Shown: positions 8,757 through 17,480 of the stretch, piece by piece
Position numbering within the stretch: position 1 is the first letter of the stretch
Layout of the letters: every line of letters begins with the position of its first letter
From: Flavobacteriaceae bacterium R38
Lineage (GTDB): Bacteria > Bacteroidota > Bacteroidia > Flavobacteriales > Flavobacteriaceae
Direction: 5' to 3'
DNA: 64,000 nucleotides
Assembly: GCA_009901575.1 (NCBI GenBank)
Contig: WXYP01000009.1
Span: forward strand, 1 to 64,000
Notes under the pieces: model-generated
Databases searched by the model: none
What the model was told of the DNA's origin: nothing
The model's input: only the letters and a program-made list of their open reading frames with translations
Translations under genes and position numbers: made by a program

Positions 8757-9323
8757 ATGAATAAAAAACAGCGCATAAGAGATGCTCGGTTGGTAGTAGA
8801 TTATCAATCTGGTAATCAAAAGGCTTTATCTGCATTGGTGAAACTATGGCATAGAGAGTTTTGTCGTACTTCATACTGGATAGTTAAAGATGCAGATGTA
8901 GCTAAAGATATTGCTCAGGATAGCTGGAAGATCATTATAGAAAAAATAGACAGTCTTAGAGAACCTAAAAACTTTAAACCTTGGGCGTTGCAGATTGTAT
9001 ATCGTAAATCTATAGATTATGTAAAGCAAAAAGCTAAAGAACAATCTGAAAAAGAAAGAATTTTTGAAGAAAATAATTTAGCAAATAGTAATAATAAGAG
9101 TGATGAACATGATGTACAGGAAAAGAAAAAAATGATATTGCTGAGAAGTATTAAGTTATTACCATTACAACAGCAAATGGTACTACAATTATTTTATGTA
9201 CAAGAATACTCTTTAAATGAAATGAGTGAAATCTTAGGGGTTTCTACAGGGACGGTAAAATCCAGGCTATTTCATGCAAGAGAAAAATTAAAATCGATTT
9301 TAAAAGAAACGAAAATAGGATAA
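8757..9323 (+). CDS. ECF-type RNA polymerase sigma factor
   Basis: The 188-aa protein has the two-domain ECF sigma layout: region 2 (about 22-95, LVKLWHREFCRTSYWIVKDADVAKDIAQDSWKIIIE) and region 4 (about 130-180, LPLQQQMVLQLFYVQEYSLNEMSEILGVSTGTVKSRLFHAREKL) joined by a charged linker. It redirects RNA polymerase core to a specific promoter set. The next gene, 43 bases downstream, encodes a two-helix membrane protein that may act as its anti-sigma partner. An AACC (8723-8726) and GTC (8743-8745) pair lies just upstream with a spacing that would suit autoregulation, but this is weak. It is divergent from rlmD. Confidence 0.9.
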   Translation: MNKKQRIRDARLVVDYQSGNQKALSALVKLWHREFCRTSYWIVKDADVAKDIAQDSWKIIIEKIDSLREPKNFKPWALQIVYRKSIDYVKQKAKEQSEKERIFEENNLANSNNKSDEHDVQEKKKMILLRSIKLLPLQQQMVLQLFYVQEYSLNEMSEILGVSTGTVKSRLFHAREKLKSILKETKIG

Positions 9324-9366
9324 TAACCTGTTTCTCATTTAAGTGAAAACAATAAAACAGTTGATT

Positions 9367-9747
9367 ATGAAAACAAATATGGAAGAAATAGATAAATTAA
9401 TTAAAGATACCTTAACCCAGGAAGAGGCAAAATTTTATGATGAGTTAGAAGAAAAAAATGTGCTAAGAATGGTAGCAGATATTTTTAAAGGAAAAAATTC
9501 CTGGCTAGTAATAATTATGAATATTGTAAACTTAATTGTCTTCGGATTATTTATTTATTGTCTGATTCAGGTTTTTAATACAGATGTCACTAATGAGCTT
9601 ATAAAATGGATAGCAGCAGGGTTTATCTGTTTAAATATTACTGGAATGATCAAATTGTATATGTGGATGCAAGTCGATAAGAATACTATTCTCAGAGAAA
9701 TTAAGCGTATCGAACTGTTGGTGTCATCAGTATCTAATAAAATATAA
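9367..9747 (+). CDS. DUF6768-like membrane protein, likely partner of the ECF sigma factor
   Basis: The N-terminal 45 residues are acidic and helical (EEIDKLIKDTLTQEEAKFYDELEEKN). Two membrane helices follow (NSWLVIIMNIVNLIVFGLFIY and WIAAGFICLNITGMIKLYMWM), then the ending ILREIKRIELLV. That ending and the two-helix layout match the DUF6768 family as I know it, which is regularly encoded next to ECF sigma factors. A cytoplasmic helix plus membrane anchor suits a membrane-tethered anti-sigma factor, but this is inference. A GTG at 9343 is in frame; the ATG at 9367 or 9379 is more likely. It shares a transcript with the sigma gene. Confidence 0.68.
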   Translation: MKTNMEEIDKLIKDTLTQEEAKFYDELEEKNVLRMVADIFKGKNSWLVIIMNIVNLIVFGLFIYCLIQVFNTDVTNELIKWIAAGFICLNITGMIKLYMWMQVDKNTILREIKRIELLVSSVSNKI

Positions 9748-9893
9748 GAATAACATTTTAAAGCCCAATTAATATTTAGTAATTTGCGAGCCTCTAGGGG
9801 TGATTTCTCTCCCACGCTGAATTTTCGGGAATTCTTCGAAAGGATAAAGGTAGAGTAGGAATGGTTATTTTATCAATTTAAATTTTAATTAAA

Positions 9894-11138
9894 ATGGCTG
9901 TTTTAGACCAATTAACTTCGCAAGATGCGATCGCATTAGAAGACAAGTATGGAGCGCATAATTATCATCCATTACCTGTAGTATTAAACAAAGGAGAAGG
10001 TGTTTATGTTTGGGATGTAGAAGGTAAAAAGTATTATGATTTTTTATCGGCTTATTCTGCAGTAAACCAAGGGCATTGCCATCCAAAGATTGTTGGAGCA
10101 ATGGTGAATCAGGCAAATACATTAACGCTTACTTCCAGGGCATTTTATAATGATATGCTGGGAAGGTATGAAAAGTTTGCTACTGAGTATTTTGGATTTG
10201 ATAAATTATTGCCTATGAATACTGGTGCAGAAGCAGTAGAAACTGCTATTAAACTTTGTAGAAAATGGGCATATGAAAAGAAAAGAATCAATGAAAATGA
10301 CGCTCAGATTGTTGTTTGTGAGAACAATTTTCATGGAAGGACAACTACTATTATTTCTTTTTCAAATGATCCTGATGCAAGGAAAAATTTCGGACCTTAT
10401 ACAGACGGATTTATTAAAATAGAATACGACAATATTGAGGCACTTAAAACTGTTTTAGAAAGTAACAATAATATAGCTGGATTTATGGTAGAACCTATCC
10501 AGGGTGAAGCTGGAGTTTATGTTCCTTCTGAAGGATATCTGACTAAAGCCAAAGCATTATGTGAAGCGCATAACGTATTATTTATTGCAGATGAAGTTCA
10601 AACTGGTATTGCGAGAACCGGAAAGTTATTGGCTGTTGATCATGAAAATGTCAATCCGGATATCCTAATTTTAGGGAAAGCAATTTCCGGAGGAGTTTAT
10701 CCTGTATCGGCTGTTTTAGCTAATGATGCTATAATGAATGTTATAAAACCAGGGCAGCACGGAAGTACTTTTGGGGGAAATCCTATAGCTGCGGCTGTTG
10801 CTATGGCAGCTTTGGAAGTTGTTAAAGAAGAAGCGCTAGCTCAGAATGCTGAACAATTAGGAATACTTTTTAGAAAAGAAATCAATACCTATATTGAGAC
10901 TTCCACTATTGTGAGTTTAGTAAGAGGTAAAGGATTACTAAACGCTATAGTGATTAATGATACAGAAGATAGTTCTACTGCCTGGGATATCTGTATGGCG
11001 TTAAAAGAAAACGGATTGCTGGCAAAACCAACTCATGGAAACATTATTCGGTTTGCGCCTCCTTTGGTAATGAATGAAGAACAATTGCTGGATTGTGTAA
11101 ACATTATTACAAAAACACTAAAGGATTTTGAAAAATAA
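9894..11138 (+). CDS. rocD: Ornithine--oxo-acid aminotransferase
   Basis: A PLP fold-type I class III aminotransferase of 414 aa, the usual length for ornithine delta-aminotransferase. Visible motifs include the N-terminal [16 protein letters not shown], which is typical of OAT, the cofactor-binding [28 protein letters not shown], the Schiff-base Lys in [16 protein letters not shown], and STFGGNPIA. It converts ornithine and 2-oxoglutarate to glutamate semialdehyde and glutamate in arginine and proline metabolism. The 146-base leader contains TAATTTGC near 9779-9786, a partial -7 box. A perfect terminator follows the stop codon, so the gene is probably monocistronic. Confidence 0.95.
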   Translation: MAVLDQLTSQDAIALEDKYGAHNYHPLPVVLNKGEGVYVWDVEGKKYYDFLSAYSAVNQGHCHPKIVGAMVNQANTLTLTSRAFYNDMLGRYEKFATEYFGFDKLLPMNTGAEAVETAIKLCRKWAYEKKRINENDAQIVVCENNFHGRTTTIISFSNDPDARKNFGPYTDGFIKIEYDNIEALKTVLESNNNIAGFMVEPIQGEAGVYVPSEGYLTKAKALCEAHNVLFIADEVQTGIARTGKLLAVDHENVNPDILILGKAISGGVYPVSAVLANDAIMNVIKPGQHGSTFGGNPIAAAVAMAALEVVKEEALAQNAEQLGILFRKEINTYIETSTIVSLVRGKGLLNAIVINDTEDSSTAWDICMALKENGLLAKPTHGNIIRFAPPLVMNEEQLLDCVNIITKTLKDFEK

Positions 11139-11147
11139 ATAAAATAA

Positions 11148-11172
11148 AAAAACCGCCAATTGGCGGTTTTTT
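11148..11172 (+). terminator. Bidirectional terminator between rocD and the CCC-motif gene
   Basis: The palindrome AAACCGCCAATTGGCGGTTT (stem ACCGCC, loop AATT, GGCGGT) is flanked by A-rich and T-rich runs on both sides. It can end rocD on the plus strand and the minus-strand genes that come toward it. Confidence 0.9.
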
Positions 11173-11195
11173 TATTTTTTATGATAGTTTTTTAA

Positions 11196-11519
11196 TTACT
11201 GTCCGTATTGTTCAAGAAGTTCCTGTTGCCATTGTTGCATTCCTTCTGAGCCTAAAGTGGCGTAGAAATAAATCCAGCTACCTAAATAAATAACATTCAA
11301 AATAATACCAATTATCGCTAAGATCTTTCCGGTATTTACATTACTGTATCCGTCATAGGTTTCCGGGCTTTCTTTATATAATTTGATAGCTTTATTTGCT
11401 AATATTACAGCAATTACCCCAAAAATTAGTCCTATTACTCCATAGCAACAGCAAGTGACTATTGAAATTATACCAAATACTAAAATAAGGGTTGAATTAG
11501 GTAGTTTTTGTTTTTCCAT
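11196..11519 (-). CDS. CCC-motif small membrane protein
   Basis: A 107-aa protein with two long hydrophobic segments (about 10-43, containing the triple Cys of SIVTCCCYGVIG, and 66-88). The loop PETYDGYSNVNTGKILAIIGI is typical of the flavobacterial 'CCC motif' membrane proteins, which resemble DUF4190. Such genes usually sit beside a DUF2752 gene, as here, 20 bases downstream of it on the same strand. The role is unknown; a function in membrane organisation or metal/redox chemistry through the Cys cluster would be speculation. Confidence 0.82.
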   Translation of the reverse strand: MEKQKLPNSTLILVFGIISIVTCCCYGVIGLIFGVIAVILANKAIKLYKESPETYDGYSNVNTGKILAIIGIILNVIYLGSWIYFYATLGSEGMQQWQQELLEQYGQ

Positions 11520-11539
11520 AATTGGATCTTATTAGTTAG

Positions 11540-11830
11540 TTAAAATATTTTAATAAAATAGCTTACCAAAATAATTAAAACATTTAATATGATAAGGCTA
11601 AACTTGATAATATTTTGAAATTTAAATTCCACAAATAAATTAACAACTAAGAAAATACTTAATATAATTAATGTATAAATAGCAGGATACATATGAAAGG
11701 CTTCAACAAACTCGCCTTTTAGCAGATGAGCAATTGACCTTTGTATACCACACCCAGGACATTCTATGCCAAATAATCGCTTGTTAAGACAAGGGAGCAT
11801 AAAATCTTCAAATTTTGTGGGTGTGTGCAT
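11540..11830 (-). CDS. DUF2752 membrane protein
   Basis: The 96-aa protein matches DUF2752: the conserved CPGCGIQRSIAHLLKGEFVEAFHMYP (Cys residues at about 24 and 27 in ECPGCG), followed by two membrane helices. The early LPCLNKRLFGIECPGC segment is the family signature. It precedes the CCC-motif gene by 20 bases in the same orientation, a frequent pairing in Flavobacteriaceae. It starts just after the T9SS cargo gene stop (7 bases), so all three may be co-transcribed. Function unknown. Confidence 0.88.
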   Translation of the reverse strand: MHTPTKFEDFMLPCLNKRLFGIECPGCGIQRSIAHLLKGEFVEAFHMYPAIYTLIILSIFLVVNLFVEFKFQNIIKFSLIILNVLIILVSYFIKIF

Positions 11831-11837
11831 TTACACT

Positions 11838-13832
11838 TTAGTTGCTTATTGCTATTTTTTTGGTAATCACTTCATTATCACTCATAACTACACTTAAAAT
11901 ATATACTCCTGTACTGTATTGACCTGTACCGTATGAGATAAACTGATCAGATGAATTTTTAGTATCAGTGAAAAGTATTTTACCACTAACATCATATAAT
12001 GTGATGGTATTGATATTAAGTGAACCGTTATTTTGAATAATTATTTGTTTGTTGAGGTTATCCTGAAAAGCAACAAATTCTGTATTGACCTCAGGTAAAA
12101 GATCTTCAGCAATTACATCATCGTCATCATTACTATCATCATCAGAATCATCTTCTGCAGTATCGTCACCTTCTTCATTAGTTTCCGGAGCACCAACAAA
12201 AGTAATTGCAAATCGGTCTTTGTAGATTCCCGGTTCTTCTATAGTAAATTCATGAGATTCATTAGTAATTTCCATAAAACTGTTGGTTTCTTTATCTAAA
12301 AAGTAAACAGAAATATTATCACTGAAAAACTCTTTTTCTAAAATACTGATTTCAAAAGCAACATTCGGATCTGTTACATTAAATGTTAATGGGACTACCT
12401 TATTTTCCTCATAATTAGTCCCTTGGATATTAAAAGGATTTTCTCTTCCTTTAATAGACCAATAAACGTTATTTCTTAAGAATGATAAGTCATACCCCTC
12501 GGCACCTTTATCAAAATCATCTGTTCCTTGCGGATAAAAAGAAAGCGATATTGGTTTGTTCAAATTATCATTAATAATACCAATATTGAAATGAAGAATA
12601 GAATAATCTTTAATAACTGACTCTTCTTCTGTATTGGGAGTAGTAATTACAGCATTTTGAGTATTAGAAATACTATTATTTACGGTTAAATTTAAATCAT
12701 CAATTTTTTCAATACCCTGGAATACAGCTTCAGGAGTTGCTCCATCTTCTCTTCTGTAATCTCTATGCGAATTTTTAAAAGTTAACACCCTGTCTATTCC
12801 CGGAGTACTGATATCCAGAGAATCTCCAAAAACAAAGAAACCTTGCCCCGGCGGGATAAATTTTCTTGAAATTAAAGTTTGATCATTATTAGTAGGATTC
12901 GTCATCGGGTCACCGTCAATATCTATAGGGTTTCCGGCCGAATCAAAATTACTAAATACTGCCTGAACAAAAGCTCCATCTCCAGGTAACGGTACATAAG
13001 TACCATATCCTCCAATGTAAGAATCTTGCCGGTGAGAATTTGTAGACCTGTCTTGTTGCCAGAAATAAGCATTTCCATTATGTTGTGGTAAATTATCAGG
13101 ATCTGTTAAGAAATCCTGTAAATTTAAAGCTGATGGGTAAGGGTTACCTACCAATGTATAATCTAAGGCCACCTGAACTGTGATATCTCCGGTATTAGGA
13201 CGTCCTCTGAAATCGTATTGCTGACTCGTGCCTGTAGGGTTTGCACCTGCACCTCCCTGGGTACCCTTCATAGTAAAACCTAAACCTTGAGCTACCAGAT
13301 CATCACCACCTCTGGAAGCAGTAACAAAAGTAAAACCATTAGTATTTACTCCTTGCTCGTATTTAAAAATCCATCGATCTGCTATTAACAATGGACTGGC
13401 ATTGCCATCAAAACCGTTAATGATAGTAGCAGCTGTAGGATTTAAATCGTCAGTTGCCGGATCATAAAAACCTAAAGTAACATTAAAAGCACTCCCTTCA
13501 GGATCATGTACCGGGCTACCCCAATAATTATAATCATACTCATCTGAAGTACCTTCCTGGTACATAGAAATTTTACCTAACCCGGTATTTGCCGTGCTAT
13601 TGGAACTAAGCGTCTGAAATATTTGTGATTGATTTCTTAGAAAAATATAACCGTTGTTAGCTGGAGTATAATCTCCGGTTGTACCTGCTAAGTTTATATC
13701 TGCATCGGTGTCTCCAAAGTCACCAATAAAAAGAGGAATACTGTCAGCATATATAAAAGATCCACTACTAACGTGTAATTGTCCGTAAGTGAAACTAGTA
13801 GCTATTAGGGCGATAAGTACTAATTTTTTCAT
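11838..13832 (-). CDS. Large secreted protein with T9SS type A sorting domain
   Basis: The product has a signal peptide (MKKLVLIALIATSFTYGQ) and a C-terminal T9SS type A domain of about 75 residues (INTITLYDVSGKILFTD, TGVYILSVVMSDNEVITKKIAI), which targets proteins across the outer membrane through the type IX system. The body is a beta-rich region with Asn/Gly patterns (YNYWGSPV, LVGNPYPSALNLQDFL, GQGFFVFGD), followed by a very acidic linker (GDDTAEDDSDDDSNDDDD) just before the sorting domain, perhaps a calcium-binding or spacing segment. The frame opens at 13853, but the ATG at 13832 begins the signal peptide. The ligand is unknown; adhesion or surface-layer roles are plausible. Confidence 0.85.
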   Translation of the reverse strand: MKKLVLIALIATSFTYGQLHVSSGSFIYADSIPLFIGDFGDTDADINLAGTTGDYTPANNGYIFLRNQSQIFQTLSSNSTANTGLGKISMYQEGTSDEYDYNYWGSPVHDPEGSAFNVTLGFYDPATDDLNPTAATIINGFDGNASPLLIADRWIFKYEQGVNTNGFTFVTASRGGDDLVAQGLGFTMKGTQGGAGANPTGTSQQYDFRGRPNTGDITVQVALDYTLVGNPYPSALNLQDFLTDPDNLPQHNGNAYFWQQDRSTNSHRQDSYIGGYGTYVPLPGDGAFVQAVFSNFDSAGNPIDIDGDPMTNPTNNDQTLISRKFIPPGQGFFVFGDSLDISTPGIDRVLTFKNSHRDYRREDGATPEAVFQGIEKIDDLNLTVNNSISNTQNAVITTPNTEEESVIKDYSILHFNIGIINDNLNKPISLSFYPQGTDDFDKGAEGYDLSFLRNNVYWSIKGRENPFNIQGTNYEENKVVPLTFNVTDPNVAFEISILEKEFFSDNISVYFLDKETNSFMEITNESHEFTIEEPGIYKDRFAITFVGAPETNEEGDDTAEDDSDDDSNDDDDVIAEDLLPEVNTEFVAFQDNLNKQIIIQNNGSLNINTITLYDVSGKILFTDTKNSSDQFISYGTGQYSTGVYILSVVMSDNEVITKKIAISN

Positions 13833-13836
13833 AATA

Positions 13837-13868
13837 TTGAAGGTTAAGTTCAATTTATTTTACTTTTG
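13837..13868 (+). promoter_or_regulatory. Bacteroidota-type promoter for the 13902 gene
   Basis: TTG (13837-13839), a 21-base spacer and TACTTTTG (13861-13868) match the flavobacterial promoter consensus TTG-N17-23-TAnnTTTG. Transcription would begin near 13874, leaving a leader of about 28 bases. The -7 box is part of TACTTTTGTAAAAGTA, so the opposite strand carries a near match as well, toward the divergent T9SS gene. Confidence 0.6.
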
Positions 13869-13901
13869 TAAAAGTACGAATTTAATCGAAAAACTAACTA
13901 A

Positions 13902-14108
13902 ATGAATCGATTATCGAAAGATAATACGGATAAAGTACTACATTTATTGTGTATTACAGGAGGTTTTATACTACTTTTTTTTATAAATAGTGTAGATGAA
14001 CTTATCTCAACAGGCATCAAAATTGTGGGTTTTATATTAACAATGTACGGATTATTTAGTATTTCTACTAAATGGGTTAAAGACGATGAAAAACCTCCGA
14101 AAGAATAA
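13902..14108 (+). CDS. Small membrane protein, unknown
   Basis: A 68-aa protein with two hydrophobic helices (about 13-29 and 34-53) linked by a short NSVDELIST loop, ending in a charged tail (KWVKDDEKPPKE). A consensus promoter precedes it and the Smr-domain gene begins 11 bases after its stop, so the two are probably one transcript. Homologues at this place upstream of Smr/DUF2027 genes are common in Flavobacteriaceae. No function can be assigned. Confidence 0.65.
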   Translation: MNRLSKDNTDKVLHLLCITGGFILLFFINSVDELISTGIKIVGFILTMYGLFSISTKWVKDDEKPPKE

Positions 14109-14119
14109 TTTTGAATGGT

Positions 14120-14668
14120 ATGAGTACAAGTTTTAAAATTGGAGATACTGTCGAAGTTATAGACGATGCATTAAAAGGAAATATTCTAAAGATTGAGAAA
14201 GAAAAAGCTGTTATTATTTTAGACGATGGTTTTGAAATGGAAGTGCTTCTTAACGAACTAGTCAAAATAGAAGATGCATCTATATTACAGGTTACTAATC
14301 ATGAGGTTAGCAAAATTATAGATCAAAAAAACGATCAGAAAAAAAAGAAAATACTAAGAGTAAAACCTAAAGAAAGAAATGCTCCGAAAATGGAAGTCGA
14401 TTTGCATATACATCAGTTGACTAACTCCAGCAAGAGGATGAGCAATTATGAAATGTTGACTTTACAATTAGATACGGCGAAGCATAAATTAGATTTTGCT
14501 ATTAAAAATCGTATCCAAAAAATAGTTTTTATACATGGAGTAGGAGAAGGGGTTCTTAAACTGGAATTGGAATATTTGTTTAAAAAGTATGATCAGATTA
14601 CTTTTTATGATGCCGATTATCAGAAATATGGACTAGGAGCTACCGAGGTTTATATTTATCAAAATTAA
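14120..14668 (+). CDS. DUF2027 / Smr domain protein
   Basis: Residues 1-55 form a small SH3-like beta domain (FKIGDTVEVIDDALKGNILKIEKEKAVIILDDGFEMEVLLNELV), the DUF2027 N-terminus. After a Lys-rich linker, a C-terminal Smr domain begins at MEVDLHIHQL and contains KIVFIHGVGEGVLKLELEYLF (family HGxGxGxL motif) and the final YGLGATEVYI. Smr domains bind branched DNA or RNA and some are nucleases; this one is a short free-standing type without MutS2. A TTG lies in frame at 14111; the ATG at 14120 gives the conserved start. The stop overlaps the stop of the convergent lipoprotein gene by 4 bases. Confidence 0.85.
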   Translation: MSTSFKIGDTVEVIDDALKGNILKIEKEKAVIILDDGFEMEVLLNELVKIEDASILQVTNHEVSKIIDQKNDQKKKKILRVKPKERNAPKMEVDLHIHQLTNSSKRMSNYEMLTLQLDTAKHKLDFAIKNRIQKIVFIHGVGEGVLKLELEYLFKKYDQITFYDADYQKYGLGATEVYIYQN

Positions 14669-15588
14669 TTGGTGGTATTTACACTTCCTAAATCTACAGT
14701 AGTTCCCAAAAGAGGCATGTCTCTACCATTTAATAATGATAATCCGCTTACAGATATGTTGTGAATAAAAGTTCCTGCTGTTTCTGTAGATTCAACAGTA
14801 TTAACATTAATTGTACCTGCAGTTGCATTTATTTGCGTTACTATTGCCGGAGTACTGGCTAAGGGTTGGGTGCATAAGAAATTTGCCGGGATATCAGCGT
14901 CAAATACAAAATAACTGAGCGTTGCTCCGTTGGCTATATCTGCAGTAAGTCCGTCCGGCTGATTACTTTGATTTAAGATAACTCCGTCGGGTAAATCGAT
15001 CATGATAGCTTGATTTCCATTAACGTTAAATAGTATAGAAGGATCTGTAGGGCATATTTGTAAATTGGCACTATCAAAAAGGATATCAGTACTGGAAAGC
15101 GTGACATCTCCAAATTCAAAATTAGAATCAATAAGGCGTTCGCCATTACTGTTTAATAAAACTAAATTTTGGATGTTTAATGTATTCACAAGTATGGTTC
15201 TGTTATTTTCGACAAACTGATTTGTACTTGCTGTTAAAACCCCACCCGTGGCTTGTAATTCTTCATTAACTATTGGGGTCGATGGGGGAAGTTCATCACA
15301 AAAAAGTGCCTGGGTAGCATTGTCAGAGAAAAACCGATAAAAAAATTGTGTTTGCCCCGGGATGGTGCTAGTGTCATCTCCTTCTGTTGTAACTGCATTT
15401 TCAATGAAATTATCAGGGATATTTAAAATGATGGCTTCTGCTCCGTTAATATTAAAAAACAAAGAAGTGTTATCCGGGCAGGATTGAATATTATTAGGAT
15501 CAAAATCAATACTCTCAACAGCCAGGTCACCATCTCCACAAGCAATAGTTATAAGAAGTACAAAGGCAAAAAATAATTTTTTCATCAC
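14665..15588 (-). CDS. Lipoprotein with an internal two-fold repeat
   Basis: The 307-aa protein has a lipoprotein signal peptide (MMKKLFFAFVLLITIAC) and two homologous halves. The first runs from SIDFDPNNIQSCPDNTSLFFNING to about residue 160; the second restarts with DILFDSANLQICPTDPSILFNVNG. Each contains an ILNIPDNF / MIDLPDGV strand, an FFYRFF / LSYFVF strand, a late Cys (LFCDELP / FLCTQPL), and STP, indicating duplication of a domain of about 140 residues with a conserved Cys pair. It is likely outer-membrane anchored. Function unknown; I recognise no family name. Confidence 0.75.
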   Translation of the reverse strand: MMKKLFFAFVLLITIACGDGDLAVESIDFDPNNIQSCPDNTSLFFNINGAEAIILNIPDNFIENAVTTEGDDTSTIPGQTQFFYRFFSDNATQALFCDELPPSTPIVNEELQATGGVLTASTNQFVENNRTILVNTLNIQNLVLLNSNGERLIDSNFEFGDVTLSSTDILFDSANLQICPTDPSILFNVNGNQAIMIDLPDGVILNQSNQPDGLTADIANGATLSYFVFDADIPANFLCTQPLASTPAIVTQINATAGTINVNTVESTETAGTFIHNISVSGLSLLNGRDMPLLGTTVDLGSVNTTN

Positions 15589-15663
15589 AACATTTTTGTA
15601 ACAACAAAAGTAAAATAAAAGTGAGTTTATAACGAATATTATGGAGAATAATTTTATTTGAAT

Positions 15664-15671
15664 TATTTTTG
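15664..15671 (+). promoter_or_regulatory. -7 box upstream of the cysteine desulfurase
   Basis: TATTTTTG matches TAnnTTTG exactly but lies only 6 bases before the ATG at 15678, so the transcript would have almost no leader. No good TTG is found at the expected distance upstream, so the call is tentative. Confidence 0.4.
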
Positions 15672-15677
15672 CGCCGT

Positions 15678-16826
15678 ATGAGAAAAGTTTACTTTGATAG
15701 CGCAGCTACAACGCAATTAAGAGAAGAAGTAATAGACAAAATGCATACTTCTTTAAAGGAGTCTTATGGAAACCCGTCTTCTACTCATAGTTTTGGAAGA
15801 TCTTCTAAAACTTTAATTGAAAGTGCCAGAAAGACAATTGCTAAACATTTGAATGCAAAGCCTTCTGAAATTATTTTTACTTCAGGGGGTACGGAAGCAG
15901 ATAACATGATTTTACAAGGTGCTGTTCGAGATTTAGGAGTAAAAACTATTATTACTTCTAAAATTGAACATCATGCAGTTTTGCATACCATAGAAGAATT
16001 ACATAAGGCGCATCAAATTGAAGTGAAATATGTAGATTTAGCAGTTTGTGGAACTCCGGATGCCAAACACCTGGAATCGTTATTAAAAGCTGACTCATCA
16101 AAAAAACTGGTAAGTTTGATGCATGTAAACAATGAGGTTGGAACTATGATCGATATAGATCTGATTGCAGACATGTGCAAAGAAAATGATGCGTTGTTTC
16201 ATTCGGACGCTGTCCAATCGATTGGGCATTGGGAATGGGATCTTCAAAAGACCAAAGTAGATTTTCTAGCTGCTGCTGCTCATAAATTTCACGGACCTAA
16301 AGGTATTGGGTTTGCCTTTATACGAAAAGATTCTGGTTTAAAATCTTTGATTTTTGGTGGAGCACAAGAGCGTGGTTATAGAGCAGGAACAGAATCGTGT
16401 CATAACATTGTAGGATTAGAAGAATCTTTTGCACTTGCTTATGATAACCTGGATGAAGAGCGCAAATACGTAAGTGAGCTGAAACAATATTTTATTGAAG
16501 AGATAAAAAAAATATTTCCTGAAGCTAAGTTTAACGGAGGTTGTGAAGACTCAAACAAGAGTACATATACTCTTGTTAATGTAGTACTACCTTTGGATGA
16601 GAAAAAAGCTCAGATTTTATTATTTCACTTGGATATCAACGGAATAGCATGTTCCAGGGGAAGTGCATGTCAATCGGGAAGTAGTGCCGGGTCTCATGTT
16701 CTAAATGAAATACTATCAGCCGAAGATTTGAACAAACCTTCTCTTAGATTTTCATTTTCCAAATTTAATACGAAAGATGAGATTGATTATGTGATGAAAG
16801 TTTTAGAAGATTTTTCTAAAAGTTAA
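15678..16826 (+). CDS. Cysteine desulfurase (NifS/IscS-type class V aminotransferase)
   Basis: The N-terminus (RKVYFDSAATTQLREEV, YGNPSSTHSFGR) and FTSGGTEADNMIL define the NifS/IscS group. The PLP-binding Lys sits in FLAAAAHKFHGPKGIGF, and the catalytic Cys lies in the loop GIACSRGSACQSGSSAGSHVL, which is the long active-site loop type. The enzyme releases sulfur from cysteine for Fe-S cluster or thio-tRNA synthesis. The open frame begins with a TTG at 15669, but the ATG at 15678 gives the usual MRKVYFD start. No scaffold genes are adjacent, so it may serve tRNA thiolation. The 3' end overlaps the convergent secreted-protein gene by 4 bases. Confidence 0.92.
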   Translation: MRKVYFDSAATTQLREEVIDKMHTSLKESYGNPSSTHSFGRSSKTLIESARKTIAKHLNAKPSEIIFTSGGTEADNMILQGAVRDLGVKTIITSKIEHHAVLHTIEELHKAHQIEVKYVDLAVCGTPDAKHLESLLKADSSKKLVSLMHVNNEVGTMIDIDLIADMCKENDALFHSDAVQSIGHWEWDLQKTKVDFLAAAAHKFHGPKGIGFAFIRKDSGLKSLIFGGAQERGYRAGTESCHNIVGLEESFALAYDNLDEERKYVSELKQYFIEEIKKIFPEAKFNGGCEDSNKSTYTLVNVVLPLDEKKAQILLFHLDINGIACSRGSACQSGSSAGSHVLNEILSAEDLNKPSLRFSFSKFNTKDEIDYVMKVLEDFSKS

Positions 16827-17479
16827 TTCCTTCTCTTGTTTTTCTCCTTTTCCCTGTCGTAAGGAAACTTTCTTGCGGCATTTTTCATCATTCCTTCTAT
16901 AATAGAGTTTGTGTTCTTACCAGACTTTCTGTTAATTGTTTTTTCATATTTCCAGAGAAGCTTTCCGGTTTTTGCATCACTTATTTTTATAGCGATACGC
17001 CCAAAATCAGATTTTCCCATAATGATAGATAAGAAATCTACTTCCGGAACATTTTCAGAAATTAAAGTGTTTAATGTTAAATTACCACTGATTAAACCAT
17101 CAACTTCAAGTATTTTACATAGTTCCTGTGTGGTATAGATATCTATATTATCTATAGAGATCCCATTTTTTGCCAGGATAGCATTTGTGTTTTTTGTGTC
17201 TTGAAATTCTACCGAAAATTTCTTTTTCTCTTTTCGCCTTAAAAAATAGTTCTCTAAAGCATTTTGAACAGCAATCCCTTCTTTATTTTCTAATTTGATA
17301 AGCGCAGTTTTAGATAATTCCTGATCTTCTAATTCTAATGTAGCAAGAAAAGGAATAATGGCCAGTGTTTTATGATCTTTGCTGTATTCCTTAAAATAAC
17401 GGTATTCATAAATAGTAGTTTTTTGCGCATATCCGGCAGCAAAAACTATGAAAAATACTATTGTTAGAACTCTCTTCAT
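16823..17479 (-). CDS. Secreted protein resembling CsgG/LpoB-type proteins
   Basis: The 218-aa product has a signal peptide (MKRVLTIVFFIVFAAGYAQ) and an alpha/beta domain. Its landmarks, TLAIIPFLATLEL near the start, ELCKILEVDGLISGNLTL in the middle, and ISDAKTGKLLWKYEKTI near the end, resemble the CsgG/LpoB/GNA1162 fold, in which periplasmic proteins form rings or activate enzymes. The tail is very basic (REKEKNKRRN). The gene begins 1 base after the TonB receptor stop and is the third gene of an M23 peptidase, TonB receptor, small protein operon. The family link is by pattern only and moderate. Confidence 0.65.
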   Translation of the reverse strand: MKRVLTIVFFIVFAAGYAQKTTIYEYRYFKEYSKDHKTLAIIPFLATLELEDQELSKTALIKLENKEGIAVQNALENYFLRRKEKKKFSVEFQDTKNTNAILAKNGISIDNIDIYTTQELCKILEVDGLISGNLTLNTLISENVPEVDFLSIIMGKSDFGRIAIKISDAKTGKLLWKYEKTINRKSGKNTNSIIEGMMKNAARKFPYDREKEKNKRRN

Positions 17480-17480
17480 C

